This document shows positions 41,823 to 51,340 of a stretch of 60,415 bases of DNA, piece by piece. The notes under the pieces were generated by a model that saw only the letters and a list, made by a program, of their open reading frames with translations, had not been told where the DNA came from and ran no database searches. The DNA is from Pyrinomonadaceae bacterium. Lineage in GTDB: Bacteria > Acidobacteriota > Blastocatellia > Pyrinomonadales > Pyrinomonadaceae. The DNA is taken from NCBI GenBank assembly GCA_030841085.1, contig JAVEDP010000037.1, positions 1 to 60,415 of the forward strand, read 5' to 3'. The translations under genes and the position numbers were made by a program. How positions within the stretch are numbered: position 1 is the stretch's first letter; the number at the start of each line of letters is the position of its first letter.

Positions 41823-43628
41823 TCAGCGCACACGCACCACGATGCTATTGGTTGTCAGCGCATTACCAGTTGCGCGTTCCAAGTCGGCAATTGCTTTGTT
41901 GAGATCAGTCTGCGCGCGCAACTCGTTTCCACGCGCGGTGGTCAATGCGGTTTGGCGTTCCAACACCAGAAACACAGTCGACTGGCCGGCATCGAGTTTT
42001 CTTTGTTCACTTTGATACTGCTGTTCGCTGGCCTGGCGTTGAATCACCGCCGCATGCAGACGCGCTTCCGCGGTGCTAACCAATTGCAAAGCGTTTCTTA
42101 CTTCAACCTGAATGAATTGCTGTAGTTGTTCGCGTTGCGTCGCCAGTCGTTCGCCCTCGACCAGAGAACGTCCGAGTTGCGCCTCGGCCGTTCGATTTCT
42201 CAGCGGCAAACTGATCTGCACGCCAACGCGATAGTTGTTGAACCGATTGCTGAGCAGGTTTTGCACCGACTGGTTATAGCCGCCCAGCAAGTCCGGCGAG
42301 ATCGTTTGCGCCGGCGGATCAGGAAGACGATCAAAACCCGAATTCAAAAGCAGTTTGTTCACCGCATCGCGCAATTGAGTGGAAGACGACGTTAACGGAT
42401 TTGCAGTGCCACTTGTTGTACCCGCCAGACCGACAACGCCATAAGTTCCGATCAGATCGACTTGCGGCTTGGTTTGTTCGCGAAAATATTTCTGATCGAT
42501 CTGATTGATTTCGCGCGCGACCGTCGACTGTTGCAGCTCAGGACGATTAGCCATCGCCGCCTTCATCGCGTCAGCCAGCGAAATCTGAGGCGTAACCAAA
42601 TCGACCGAATCACTCGGCACAATTGAAAGGTTCCAAAGGTCCGACTGATGATTCTCGGCAATAAGATTTTTTAGATTGTTCTCGGTGCGCGAAACTTCTT
42701 CCAGGGAAGAAAATAGCGTTTGTTCAAAGCCGGCCACTTGCGCTTCGGCCGCAACCACATCAATGGGCGCGAGCGCACCTTCAGTCACCAGCCGCTGGTT
42801 GTGCTCGAGCTGCGTGCGCGCGTCACGCACCGCTTCCCTTTGCACCTGTAGGTTGCGCAAGGCGAAGACCAAATCCCAGTAGGCCCGCTGCACGCTGGTG
42901 ATCGTTTCGATTGCTCTTTGGCGAAACTGCGCGTCCGTCAACGAAAGATTTTTCTTCGCTATCTCGATTGACCGCCGGCTGTTGTCAAAACGCAAACCAC
43001 GCAACAACGGCTGGGTATAAGTGAACGTCAACGCCGTCGGATACTGCGGATTCAACGCCGTAAACACATTGTTGCTGGTCAACCTGACGGAAGAAAAATC
43101 CAGATGATAGTTGCCGCCAAATGCCGGCGTCTGACCTTCCAACCGCGCCGTGCCGGTGTAATCGCTTTGCGTAACCGCGCCGTCAGATCCGCCACTAAGA
43201 AAACTGGAAATGGGACTCTTGCTGCGTTCATAGTAAGCCGCCGAATTCAGACGCGGGTCATAAATGCCCTGCGCCGACTTTAGATCAAACTCTGAAATCC
43301 TTACGTTTTGGCGCGCCACTTCGATGTCCTTGTTGTTTGCCAAAGCCAGCGCCAGCGCCTCACGAATTGAAAGTGGCCGCTGCCGATCCATGTCGACGCC
43401 GACGCGAGTCAACTCTGGCAAGGGCTTGGGCGCCAGATGAAAATCAGTAGCGACTGCGGGTACTTGTATTTCCTGGGGCGACGGCGCGAGTTCTGGCAAC
43501 GGGGATGGTAATGGAGTTTGAGCGATAGCTGTCAGAAAGCAGAACAACATCGTGACTGCCAACACTGCGGCTCGGCCGCCGCACCGTGCGGAAAACCGTA
43601 AATCAGAAATTTTTTCAACTTCAACCAT
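41823..43628 (-). CDS. TolC-family outer membrane efflux protein
   Basis: The product of about 601 residues has a signal peptide (AVLAVTMLFCFLTAIAQ, cleavage near 37) and a Pro-rich stretch. Two outer-membrane efflux repeats follow (LSIREALALALANNKDIEVARQN; a second block from about 345), with the long helices typical of TolC channels. It is the outer-membrane exit duct of the RND pump encoded just upstream. ATG 43628 is preferred to GTG 43637. Confidence 0.93.
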   Translation of the reverse strand: MVEVEKISDLRFSARCGGRAAVLAVTMLFCFLTAIAQTPLPSPLPELAPSPQEIQVPAVATDFHLAPKPLPELTRVGVDMDRQRPLSIREALALALANNKDIEVARQNVRISEFDLKSAQGIYDPRLNSAAYYERSKSPISSFLSGGSDGAVTQSDYTGTARLEGQTPAFGGNYHLDFSSVRLTSNNVFTALNPQYPTALTFTYTQPLLRGLRFDNSRRSIEIAKKNLSLTDAQFRQRAIETITSVQRAYWDLVFALRNLQVQREAVRDARTQLEHNQRLVTEGALAPIDVVAAEAQVAGFEQTLFSSLEEVSRTENNLKNLIAENHQSDLWNLSIVPSDSVDLVTPQISLADAMKAAMANRPELQQSTVAREINQIDQKYFREQTKPQVDLIGTYGVVGLAGTTSGTANPLTSSSTQLRDAVNKLLLNSGFDRLPDPPAQTISPDLLGGYNQSVQNLLSNRFNNYRVGVQISLPLRNRTAEAQLGRSLVEGERLATQREQLQQFIQVEVRNALQLVSTAEARLHAAVIQRQASEQQYQSEQRKLDAGQSTVFLVLERQTALTTARGNELRAQTDLNKAIADLERATGNALTTNSIVVRVR

Positions 43629-43650
43629 TATTCTCACTCAACCTAAAAAC

Positions 43651-46600
43651 TCAATGCCTCGCCACCAAACCCAATAACGACGCGGTCGCACTCGCCGCTC
43701 TACGCCGCACTCTGCCAAACATTCTGGTAAAGCCTGCGCCGATCATTCCCCACACTCTGCTTCTGCCGAGATCGTCAAACAGCGAATAGAAAACTGGCAC
43801 GGCCAGCAATGTCAGCAACAAACAAAGCGACTGTCCGCCGACAACCAGCACGCCTATCGAACGGTTCGTGCCCGACCCCGGGCCGCTCGAAATCGTCAGC
43901 GGCAACATGCCGGCGACCAGCGCGATCGTAGTCATCAGGATCGGCCGCAAACGATCGCGGTTCGCGCGAATGATCGCTTCCAGCCGTTCCATGCCGCGCG
44001 CGCGCAACTGGTTCGTGTGATCGATTTGCAGAATCGCGTTTTTCTTCACGACACCAAAAAGCAGCAACAGGCCCAGGCCGGAAAAGATGTTTACTGTTTG
44101 CCCGGTCATCAATAACGAAAGGATGCCAAACGGGATCGCGAGCGGCAGCGTCAACAGAATCGTGATCGGATGAATGAACGACTCAAACTGCGCCGCCAGC
44201 ACCATGTACATGAAAACAAACGACAGCACGAACGCCAGCATAAAGTAGTAACCAGCGCGTCCAAGTTCTTTCGAACGTCCCGCCAATCCGGTCGAATAGG
44301 CAGGATCGATATTTATTTCCTTTGCGAACTGGTTCATCTTCGTAATTACGGCCGCCTGCGAGCCGCCGGGTTTCACGTTTGCCATCAACGTCACCTGGCG
44401 CTGCCGGTTCAGACGATCGATTGCGGACGGCCCGGTTCCTTCTTCGACTTTCACCAGATTGTCGACGCTGACCCAACCAATTTTCGCTGAAGAAACAATC
44501 ATGCGATTGAGGCCCTCAACGCTAGATCGATATTGGCCCACGGCCCGCACGCGAACGTTGTACTGGTCGGTCCCGGCGTTGAAGGTCGAAACTTTTGTTC
44601 CGGCAACCAACGTGTTCAATGCCTGCGCAATATCTGCGACGCGAACGCCAAGGTCCGCCGCGCGCGCGCGATCGATAACGACGCGCAGCTCCGGCTTCCC
44701 CGTGATCAGCGTCGAGTCGACGTCAACCACATCAGGAATCGTTTTCATCTTTGCCTGCATCGCTTCGGAATACTTTGTTAGCTTGTCAAGGTCGGGCCCG
44801 CCGATGACATATTGAACGTCAGCGTTGCGAAAGCCGCCGCCGGAAATCGCCGCAACCTGCTGCACGCTGGTGCGCAATTGTCCTGGGTATTCCTTCAGAT
44901 ACTTTGCGAGAACTTCAGAACGCGCGCGCAACATCAGGTCCGCCTGAGACACGTCGCGGTTTTCAATCGGCTGCATTTTCACGTAGATCGAGGCGACGTT
45001 GACTTGTTCCTGCTGGCCGCCCCCGATCGTCGTCAGCGTGTCTGTTACGCCGGGCAACTTGCGAATGTCCGCGGAAATTCGTTCCGCCAGTGCCGAGGTA
45101 GCCGCAAGCGTGTAGCCTTCGGGCGCGCGCACGTTCAGTTCAAACTGCGACTGGTCATCGACCGGCAGAAAGTTTTTGCCGACAAGCATAAATAGCGGCA
45201 CGATGCTGACGATCACGACTACACACGCCAGCACAATGACCCAGCGATGGGCCATGGACCAGGTCAACATGCGTTTGTATGTTTGATCGATGGGCCGGTA
45301 GAAACGCGATTCTTTCGAGCCATGATCGGCCGGTTCGGTGCGCCGTTCAAAAGCACCTTCTTCCTTATCACTGCTGCGCTTGATCAAGCGCGCAGCAAGC
45401 ATCGGCGTCAGCGTGAACGAAACGAGCAGCGAAACTGCAATCGCAAATGAAGACGTCAAACCGAAAGACGACATGAAGCGTCCGACGATGCCGCCCATAA
45501 ACCCGACCGGCAGAAATACCGCCAACAACGAAAGCGTGGTGGCGGTAACCGCCATGCCGATTTCTTTCGTGCCGTCAATTGCTGCTTGAAAGGGAGGAAT
45601 GCCCTTCTCTTCGATGAAGCGGAAAATATTTTCCAGCACAACGATGGCGTCGTCGATTACGATACCGACCATCAACGTCAGCGCCAACATAGTGATCTGA
45701 TTGAGCGTGAAGCCCATTGCCGCCATCAGGCCAAACGTTGCAATCAACGAAGTGGGAATTGCCAGCGCGGCAATAATCGTCGAGCGAAAACTCCAAAGAA
45801 ACAGAAATACGACAATGGCCGCCAGGATGCTGCCTTCAATCAAGTGCGTCTGAATGGCTTCGATCGAGGCCTTGATGAAGATAGATTGATCGCCGACTAT
45901 TTTTGTCTGGAAGCCCGGCGGCAAAGTCTTTTGCAATTCCTGCAAACGAGCCTTCACCGCGTCTGCGACTGCAACCGTATTCTGCCCCGACTGTTTGGCG
46001 ACGACCAATGTCACCGCCGGCAGTCCGTTTAGCCGCGCTTCTGTGCGCGCTTCTTCGGCGCTGTCTTCCGCATAACCAACGTCGCTCAGCTTTACGGAAT
46101 AATCTCCGCGGCTGCCGACGACAAGATTATTGAAATCAGCCGGATTAACGATGCGGCCCATCGTGCGGACCGTCAGTTCGCGCGTGCCTTCGTCAATTCG
46201 TCCGCCGGGCACTTCCAGGTTTTGCGCGCGCACGGCGTCCGCAACCTGCGCGACCGTGACGTTGAACGCGCGCAACTTGTCAGGATCGACCCAAATCTCA
46301 ATCTCGCGCGTTCGTCCGCCGATTATCTGGACGTCGCCGACACCATTGATGGATTCAATTTGTTGCTTGATTCGCTTGTCCGCGATGTCGGTAACTTCGC
46401 GCGGCGAGCGCGGCGCCGACACGGCAATACGTACCACCGGCGCGGCGTCGGTATCGAGTTTCTGAACGATGGGCTGTTCGGCGGTTACCGGCAGGTCACC
46501 GATGATCAGATCAATTTTGTTGCGCACCTCCTGCGCAGCGATATCCGGATTCTTTTCCAACAGAAAGGTGATGAAGACTTGCGATACACCTTCAACCGAG

Positions 46601-46851
46601 GTTGAGCGCAACTCGTCAATGCCGCTGACGGTGTTGACCGCGCCCTCAATCTTGTCGGTGATCTCGGTCTCAATTTCCTGCGGCGAGGCACCGGGATTGA
46701 CCACCGTTACGGTGATCGTCGGCAGGTCGATCTTGGGAAACAAATCGACACCCAACGACTTATAGGAAAAGAGTCCAACGACGGTCAGACTCAGGATGAG
46801 CATCGTCGCGAACACCGGACGTCGAACACAAATTTCAGCTAACTTTTGCAT
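43651..46851 (-). CDS. RND efflux permease, AcrB/HAE1 type
   Basis: The 1066-residue inner-membrane pump has 12 transmembrane segments and two large periplasmic loops. The N-terminus is LAEICVRRPVFATMLILSLTVVGL; the TM4 proton-relay acidic pair is in LMVGIVIDDAIVVLENIFR, and LLLLFGVVKKNAILQIDHTNQLR marks TM10. As a proton-driven drug/solute exporter it works with the adaptor and the TolC-like protein in the same operon. Substrates are unknown. Confidence 0.96.
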   Translation of the reverse strand: MQKLAEICVRRPVFATMLILSLTVVGLFSYKSLGVDLFPKIDLPTITVTVVNPGASPQEIETEITDKIEGAVNTVSGIDELRSTSVEGVSQVFITFLLEKNPDIAAQEVRNKIDLIIGDLPVTAEQPIVQKLDTDAAPVVRIAVSAPRSPREVTDIADKRIKQQIESINGVGDVQIIGGRTREIEIWVDPDKLRAFNVTVAQVADAVRAQNLEVPGGRIDEGTRELTVRTMGRIVNPADFNNLVVGSRGDYSVKLSDVGYAEDSAEEARTEARLNGLPAVTLVVAKQSGQNTVAVADAVKARLQELQKTLPPGFQTKIVGDQSIFIKASIEAIQTHLIEGSILAAIVVFLFLWSFRSTIIAALAIPTSLIATFGLMAAMGFTLNQITMLALTLMVGIVIDDAIVVLENIFRFIEEKGIPPFQAAIDGTKEIGMAVTATTLSLLAVFLPVGFMGGIVGRFMSSFGLTSSFAIAVSLLVSFTLTPMLAARLIKRSSDKEEGAFERRTEPADHGSKESRFYRPIDQTYKRMLTWSMAHRWVIVLACVVVIVSIVPLFMLVGKNFLPVDDQSQFELNVRAPEGYTLAATSALAERISADIRKLPGVTDTLTTIGGGQQEQVNVASIYVKMQPIENRDVSQADLMLRARSEVLAKYLKEYPGQLRTSVQQVAAISGGGFRNADVQYVIGGPDLDKLTKYSEAMQAKMKTIPDVVDVDSTLITGKPELRVVIDRARAADLGVRVADIAQALNTLVAGTKVSTFNAGTDQYNVRVRAVGQYRSSVEGLNRMIVSSAKIGWVSVDNLVKVEEGTGPSAIDRLNRQRQVTLMANVKPGGSQAAVITKMNQFAKEINIDPAYSTGLAGRSKELGRAGYYFMLAFVLSFVFMYMVLAAQFESFIHPITILLTLPLAIPFGILSLLMTGQTVNIFSGLGLLLLFGVVKKNAILQIDHTNQLRARGMERLEAIIRANRDRLRPILMTTIALVAGMLPLTISSGPGSGTNRSIGVLVVGGQSLCLLLTLLAVPVFYSLFDDLGRSRVWGMIGAGFTRMFGRVRRRAASATASLLGLVARH

Positions 46852-46863
46852 CTTCCAAAAAAG

Positions 46864-46936
46864 TCTCAGGTTTCAGGTTTCAAGTTTCAAGCAGAAATGC
46901 AGTCTTTTGAAACTTGAAACTTGAAACTTGAAACTG
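46864..46936. repeat. TTTCAAG heptad inverted repeat between adaptor and RND genes
   Basis: Arm 46864-46890 (TTTCAGG/TTTCAAG units) and inverted arm 46907-46936 (TTGAAAC units) flank a 16-base loop. The right arm ends at the base next to the adaptor stop codon and the left arm begins 12 bases from the RND start. An operon mRNA would form a strong hairpin here. Confidence 0.93.
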
Positions 46937-48238
46937 TTATTGCCTGACCGCCATTCCATCCGCCAGTTGCTCAACGTTGCTGGTGGCGACCAGTTCGTCG
47001 CCGGCAATGCCGTTCTTGATTTGCACCAGATCGCCTTCGGTTTGGCCAAGTTGGACCACGCGCTGCTGAGCATGGCCGTCCTTAATCACGAATACCCGGC
47101 TAACGCCTGATTCGGTGCGAACTGCGCGTGCCGGCACCAACACCGCCGGCTGCGCCCGCGACTGAAGTATCCGGACGGTCGCAAACTGTCCTGGCTTTAA
47201 CGCACCGCTGCCATTTTCAACTTCTGCTTCCACCGTCAAGGTGCGGGAAGCCGGCGTAACGTTAGGTGAGACCCGGGCAATGCGACCGCTGAAATTCTTG
47301 TCGGGCCAGGCACTCGTCGTAACCGAAACCGACTGGCCCACGCTGATCGCCGGAATCGCCTGCTCAGGAATATCGATGCGCACTCGCAAAGGGTTGATTT
47401 TTACGATCGTGGCCACCTTTGTCGTAAGTGAAACGTACTCGCCCAAGTCCGCGTTGCGCTCGGACACAAAGCCATCGATCGGTGAATAAACGAGCGCATA
47501 AGAAAGACTGCGGCGCGCCAGGTTTAGTTGACTCTCAGCGCTTGCAACATTGGCGCGCGCCGTCATTACGGCCGCGTAGTTTTGCCGGGCCAGCGACAGC
47601 GCCGCTTCGTAAACCTGGAGCAACTGGTCGCGCTGCGCTTTCTGTTGATCGTACTGGGACCGCGAGACATCGCCCGATTCAATTAACTTTTCCGAACGGC
47701 GTAAATTCTTTTCGGCCAGATCAAGCGCAACTTTGGCGTTGTTAACTTCCGGGATTTTGTTCAGATCAAACGACTGGCCGGGACGGACCCCAACCTTCTC
47801 TTCCGCCTGCCGCAAGGAGGCCTTCATTTGATCGACCTGCGCCTGTTGCTGTTGCACGCGAAGCTTCGAATCCACGTCGTCAAGCCGCACAATCATCTGC
47901 CCACGCTTCACGTAGCTACCCATGTCCACGCCGATGCTCACCACTTTGCCCGCAATCGACGGCATAACATCTGTTTGCTCATCGCCGGTTAAACTTCCGG
48001 TTGCCTCGAAGTATTGCGGCAATTCGCGGACGATCGCAGTCGCCGTCGTCACATCAACCGCCGCCGGCTGTGCGGCATTCGCCTGCTCTTGCCTGACGTT
48101 CGCTTTGGAGCCGCCGCATGCTGCAGCAAACAACAAAGCCAACGTCAAAAGCGCTGACAACGACAACAGAGAAATGGTTTTGGGAGATAACACTGATCTA
48201 ATTCTTTCTTGAAAATTACGAGCTGGAGAATTCGTCAT
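46937..48238 (-). CDS. RND efflux periplasmic adaptor, likely lipoprotein
   Basis: This 433-residue HlyD/AcrA-type adaptor has a hydrophobic leader ending LLFAAACGGS, a probable lipobox with Cys 41. A barrel-sandwich hybrid domain (QTDVMPSIAGKVVSIGVDMGSYVKRGQMIVRLDD) is interrupted by a long coiled-coil hairpin (QQQQAQVDQMKASLRQAEE... to LARRSL), followed by beta-barrel and membrane-proximal domains (AVRTESGVSRVFVIKDG). It links pump and outer-membrane channel. Confidence 0.94.
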   Translation of the reverse strand: MTNSPARNFQERIRSVLSPKTISLLSLSALLTLALLFAAACGGSKANVRQEQANAAQPAAVDVTTATAIVRELPQYFEATGSLTGDEQTDVMPSIAGKVVSIGVDMGSYVKRGQMIVRLDDVDSKLRVQQQQAQVDQMKASLRQAEEKVGVRPGQSFDLNKIPEVNNAKVALDLAEKNLRRSEKLIESGDVSRSQYDQQKAQRDQLLQVYEAALSLARQNYAAVMTARANVASAESQLNLARRSLSYALVYSPIDGFVSERNADLGEYVSLTTKVATIVKINPLRVRIDIPEQAIPAISVGQSVSVTTSAWPDKNFSGRIARVSPNVTPASRTLTVEAEVENGSGALKPGQFATVRILQSRAQPAVLVPARAVRTESGVSRVFVIKDGHAQQRVVQLGQTEGDLVQIKNGIAGDELVATSNVEQLADGMAVRQ

Positions 48239-48245
48239 CTTTTCG

Positions 48246-48911
48246 CTAGGCAGCCTTACTGCTGATGCCGTTTAGCAGAATGTCGGAAAACTGTTTTGCC
48301 GCTTCCTGATTAGAAATTCTCAGCAAACGACGCTTCGGGTCCCAAAGATTGTTGTTCAAGGAATGATGAATGATCATGCCGATGAAGGCTCGAACCACGA
48401 TCGCCGGATCCATTGCGGTCATTGCACCGTCGCGCTGGCGTTCAGCGACGTAGTCGCCAAGCAGCTCGTAAACTCGCCGCACAAACTTTTCAAAAAACAT
48501 TTGAGCCAGCTCGTGGCCCTCGAGTGCCGCATGCAACAGCAAACGTTGAAATTCGGGATCGCACTCGTGATGCTCGAGCGCGCCTAATGCCAAACGTTCA
48601 AAAACCGCGCGGTCGTCTTTTTCCTTGAGCGCCTCTGCAACCAGCGCCTCGGGATTCATTGCGTCGCCCGAACAGGCTTTGTGATCGAGAATGGCCGAGT
48701 AGAGTTCCTGCTTGTTGGCGAAGTGACGAAAAACCATGGCTTCCGAAACCCCGGCCGCTTGCGCAATCTCTTTGGTGGTGGTGCCCCCAAACCCTCGCTG
48801 GGAAAAGAGGCTGACTGCTACGCGAAGGATTTGCGACCGCCGGTCTTCGGCAGCCATTCGTGAGCCGCTCGGCGTCGGAACGCCCGTTTTTATGGTTATT
48901 TGTTTGCTCAA
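48246..48911 (-). CDS. TetR-family transcriptional repressor of the efflux operon
   Basis: The 221-residue protein has an N-terminal TetR helix-turn-helix: RRSQILRVAVSLFSQRGFGG, then TTTKEIAQAAGVSEAMVFRHFANKQELY (about 44-71). The C-terminal ligand domain is variable. It is the first gene of the operon, 7 bases ahead of the adaptor gene, so it probably represses its own operon and responds to a pump substrate. The TTG at 48911 is the working start. Confidence 0.93.
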   Translation of the reverse strand: MSKQITIKTGVPTPSGSRMAAEDRRSQILRVAVSLFSQRGFGGTTTKEIAQAAGVSEAMVFRHFANKQELYSAILDHKACSGDAMNPEALVAEALKEKDDRAVFERLALGALEHHECDPEFQRLLLHAALEGHELAQMFFEKFVRRVYELLGDYVAERQRDGAMTAMDPAIVVRAFIGMIIHHSLNNNLWDPKRRLLRISNQEAAKQFSDILLNGISSKAA

Positions 48912-48939
48912 ACGTGATTCTTTTGTCGACCGAGCCGCA

Positions 48940-48955
48940 AAGTAAGTACTTACTT
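48940..48955. promoter_or_regulatory. Perfect 16-bp palindrome, candidate TetR operator
   Basis: AAGTAAGTACTTACTT is a perfect palindrome 28 bases upstream of the TetR-gene start, where a promoter would be. Its size and symmetry suit a TetR dimer site. It could also serve the divergent plus-strand operon starting at 49257. The other ~290 bases of this gap contain no recognised feature. Confidence 0.65.
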
Positions 48956-49256
48956 ACCATCACTCAACCCGGCTGTCAAGGCTGCTGAGCGACGAAAGAC
49001 AAATACCGATTCGTCCTAAGCGCTTGTATCGTTCCCGGCCCGCGCCCATTGCGGACTTGTACTTTTTCACAACAAGAGTTTTCACGCACGTCGTGGGTCG
49101 TTTTAGCGAAACGGCGGCATTCGTTCGGAGTTTGTAAGGTCGAAGCACCCGGCACGTTGTTTGCTCCATTTTCGTTGATCACTCATGATCTTTCCGAAGA
49201 GGATGCAATAAATAGACGGTCCCATTTTCAGCAAATCAAGAAGGAGAATTGACAAC

Positions 49257-49604
49257 ATGTCACAGAACACATCAAGCACAAATTTCCCTGGAACAACTGG
49301 AACCACGGGCTCGGGTACGGGTTCAACTGGAAGCACAGGCACTGGCGCCGGAACGGCTACCGGTTTGGCTCAAACCGCTCAGGAGTATGGTGAGAAGATT
49401 TCCGATGCCGCCAGCCAGGCAAAGGATTACGTCAGCGACAAAGTGTCGCTCGTTGGTGACAAACTAAAAGATCTTCAGAACGCTGACCTTGGCGAGATTG
49501 CCGAGAACGCAAAAGACTACGCGCGTAAGAATCCGGGTCAGGCAATTCTGATCTCGGCAGCGGCTGGCCTGTTGGTCGGTTTGATCATTCGCGGCCGGCG
49601 CTGA
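49257..49604 (+). CDS. YqjD/ElaB-like (DUF883-type) membrane-anchored protein
   Basis: The 115-residue protein has a Thr/Gly/Ser-rich low-complexity start (about 10-35) and an amphipathic helix (TAQEYGEKISDAASQAKDYV). The C-terminal ending KNPGQAILISAAAGLLVGLIIRGRR is the glycine-zipper anchor of the YqjD/ElaB family, which associates with ribosomes at the membrane in E. coli. It is the first gene of a three-gene operon. AGGAG lies about 11 bases before the ATG. Confidence 0.85.
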   Translation: MSQNTSSTNFPGTTGTTGSGTGSTGSTGTGAGTATGLAQTAQEYGEKISDAASQAKDYVSDKVSLVGDKLKDLQNADLGEIAENAKDYARKNPGQAILISAAAGLLVGLIIRGRR

Positions 49605-49646
49605 GCTGTCTTGCGAAACAGCTCACGTTAGAAAGGAGACACACCA

Positions 49647-50099
49647 ATGGCAGCTTCAGCTACAGGTGCGACGTCGACGGCGATGTCGCCACGAACGGAT
49701 AACGAGAATTTGCCGTCGTTATTTAGCCGCTTAGGCGATGACGTAATGCAGCTTTTCGATACTAAGATTAGTTTGCTCAAGGTCGAATTGAAAGAAGAAG
49801 CAAATGCCTATGCTCGCGGCGGGGCGATGATAGCGGTCGGTGGCGTTATCGCAGCGATTGGCTTTGCGCTGCTCAACGTCGCGGTTGCGTTTGGCATAGC
49901 GGTGCTGCTTACCAGCGTCGACATTAGCCAACCGGCCAGGTACGCCATTGGTTTTCTGGCGGCCGGTGTGCTCTATCTGATCGTGGGCGGAATAATCGTC
50001 AGCACCATGAAAAACCGTCTTGCCAAGCAGAGCCTGGTGCCGAACCGGACAGTTGAAGAACTGAGAAAGGACAAGCAATGGCTGAAGAACGAAATTTAG
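49647..50099 (+). CDS. YqjE-like phage-holin-family (Holin-X) membrane protein
   Basis: The 150-residue protein has an amphipathic N-terminal helix (SLFSRLGDDVMQLFDTKISLLKVELKEEA) and two transmembrane segments (GGAMIAVGGVIAAIGFALLN...; YAIGFLAAGVLYLIVGGIIV). This matches the YqjE/Holin-X family, which is chromosomal and not evidence of prophage. AGGAG is 8 bases from the ATG. Its end overlaps the next gene by 22 bases. Confidence 0.88.
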   Translation: MAASATGATSTAMSPRTDNENLPSLFSRLGDDVMQLFDTKISLLKVELKEEANAYARGGAMIAVGGVIAAIGFALLNVAVAFGIAVLLTSVDISQPARYAIGFLAAGVLYLIVGGIIVSTMKNRLAKQSLVPNRTVEELRKDKQWLKNEI

Positions 50100-50749
50100 G
50101 ACTGGCGCGCGCGCGCGAAGTGGGCGCCGACGACCCATCGAAAGCAGCGCTGCAACGCCGCATGGAAGAGGCACGCGATTCGATCACCAATACAGTGACG
50201 GAGATAAAAGACAACGTGGCGCAGCAATACGAAAACGTAAAGGACGCGCTCGACTGGCGCGAACACTTCAAGAAACAACCTGTAGCCTGGAGCCTCGGTG
50301 CTGCCGGCGTGGGATTTTTCGTCGGTTATGGCTTGGCTGCCGCGCTTAGCAGCGATGATGATGGCGCCGAGATTCCTTACGCTTCGCAGACGATGCGTTC
50401 TTATGAACCACAACGTATGATCGGTGAACCGCTCGCAAGGGCCACCGCCGCTGCGAGCGCCCCAGCTACAAAAACAAATGGCCACGACGATGGCCCGGGG
50501 CTGCTTGACCGGTTCAAGGAAACGTCAGCCTACGATCGCCTGAGCAAAGAAGCGGGATCGCTTGGGGATAGGTTGGTCGAAGAGCTTTCGACTACGGCAC
50601 AACAGGTTGTTTTGCCGGCGTTGCTGAAAAAGATCAAAGGCTGGATTGGCATTGATCTTTCCGATAAGACCAAGACTACCTCAATGGCAAGTGAGCAACG
50701 GCCGCGTGAAAATTATGAGCCTTCGCTGGCGCAGTCGAGAGAGTTTTAG
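50078..50749 (+). CDS. DUF3618-like membrane-associated protein
   Basis: The 223-residue protein has a helix rich in charged residues (ALQRRMEEARDSITNTVTEIKD) and one glycine-rich hydrophobic segment (PVAWSLGAAGVGFFVGYGLAAAL, about 68-90). A long hydrophilic tail contains LLDRFKETSAYDRLSKEAGSLGDRLVEEL. The pattern resembles DUF3618 proteins that accompany YqjE homologues. AAAGGA precedes the ATG. A Rho-independent terminator closes the operon. Confidence 0.78.
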   Translation: MAEERNLGLARAREVGADDPSKAALQRRMEEARDSITNTVTEIKDNVAQQYENVKDALDWREHFKKQPVAWSLGAAGVGFFVGYGLAAALSSDDDGAEIPYASQTMRSYEPQRMIGEPLARATAAASAPATKTNGHDDGPGLLDRFKETSAYDRLSKEAGSLGDRLVEELSTTAQQVVLPALLKKIKGWIGIDLSDKTKTTSMASEQRPRENYEPSLAQSREF

Positions 50750-50768
50750 AAACCTAACAATCTAAGAC

Positions 50769-50798
50769 AAAAGGCGAGTAGCAGTGCTCGCCTTTTTT
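50769..50798 (+). terminator. Rho-independent terminator of the YqjD/YqjE-like operon
   Basis: AAAAGGCGAG (50769-50778) pairs with CTCGCCTTTT (50787-50796) around an 8-base loop and is followed by more T. It starts 19 bases after the last stop codon. Confidence 0.94.
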
Positions 50799-50981
50799 AA
50801 TGTTCGTTTTTTCCAAAAGCGGCGGAGCGAGTGACAGCATGAGGTTAGCGTCAGGTAAGAATCCGGCGCCGAAGCTCGCTATAGCGCAAGGCTGGGATTG
50901 TTTCGTATCGCCTACTTCGCGGGCTCTACAGTTCGCCTTTTTTCCTGCGACTTTCTCGCAAAATCTATGCAAAAATTCTTG

Positions 50982-51010
50982 TTGACTTTTCTTCAAGTCG
51001 GAATTATTCT
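50982..51010 (+). promoter_or_regulatory. Sigma-70-like promoter for the di-heme protein gene
   Basis: TTGACT (50982-50987) and TATTCT (51005-51010) are separated by 17 bases. Transcription from here would give a leader of more than 300 bases. Bases 50800-50981 show no gene that I can support. Confidence 0.6.
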
Positions 51011-51340
51011 GCGCTCGATCCCATTATAGTTCGATGTCTAGATTACTTCTGGCCCCTCCGTCCAACTGATGGATCCCAGTGAGTGAAATCACCGGTTCTC
51101 AGTTTCCTCTTTTCCCTCTGGTCGTTTCCGCTTTCTCTCGGTACCCGACACCGGGATGGGACTCTGGTTCCAGTTAAAGAAACATGAATACCCGACGGTG
51201 TTGTGCTTGTTCACTCAAACCTTAACCTGCCGTTAAGTCTGAGTAGGTCAAACCAATAACGCTGAGGTCGGTTTCTCACTCTACGACCGCTATGCTCCCG
51301 GTTCTCCGGGTGTGATAGCCCACCAATCTGGAGGTCAGAA
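51011..51340 (+). other. Long 5' leader of the di-heme protein gene, no known motif recognised
   Basis: About 320 bases separate the predicted promoter from the start codon. The leader contains short possible hairpins (for example TACCCGACACCGGGATGGG near 51142, and CCCGGTTCTCCGGG near 51297) and an AATCTGGAGGTC ribosome-binding region. I cannot match it to a described riboswitch. Confidence 0.35.

Noticed and set aside
49647-50099. Holin-family protein as evidence of a prophage
   Set aside because: The Holin-X/YqjE family is chromosomal and sits here in a YqjD/YqjE-like operon; no other phage genes are nearby.
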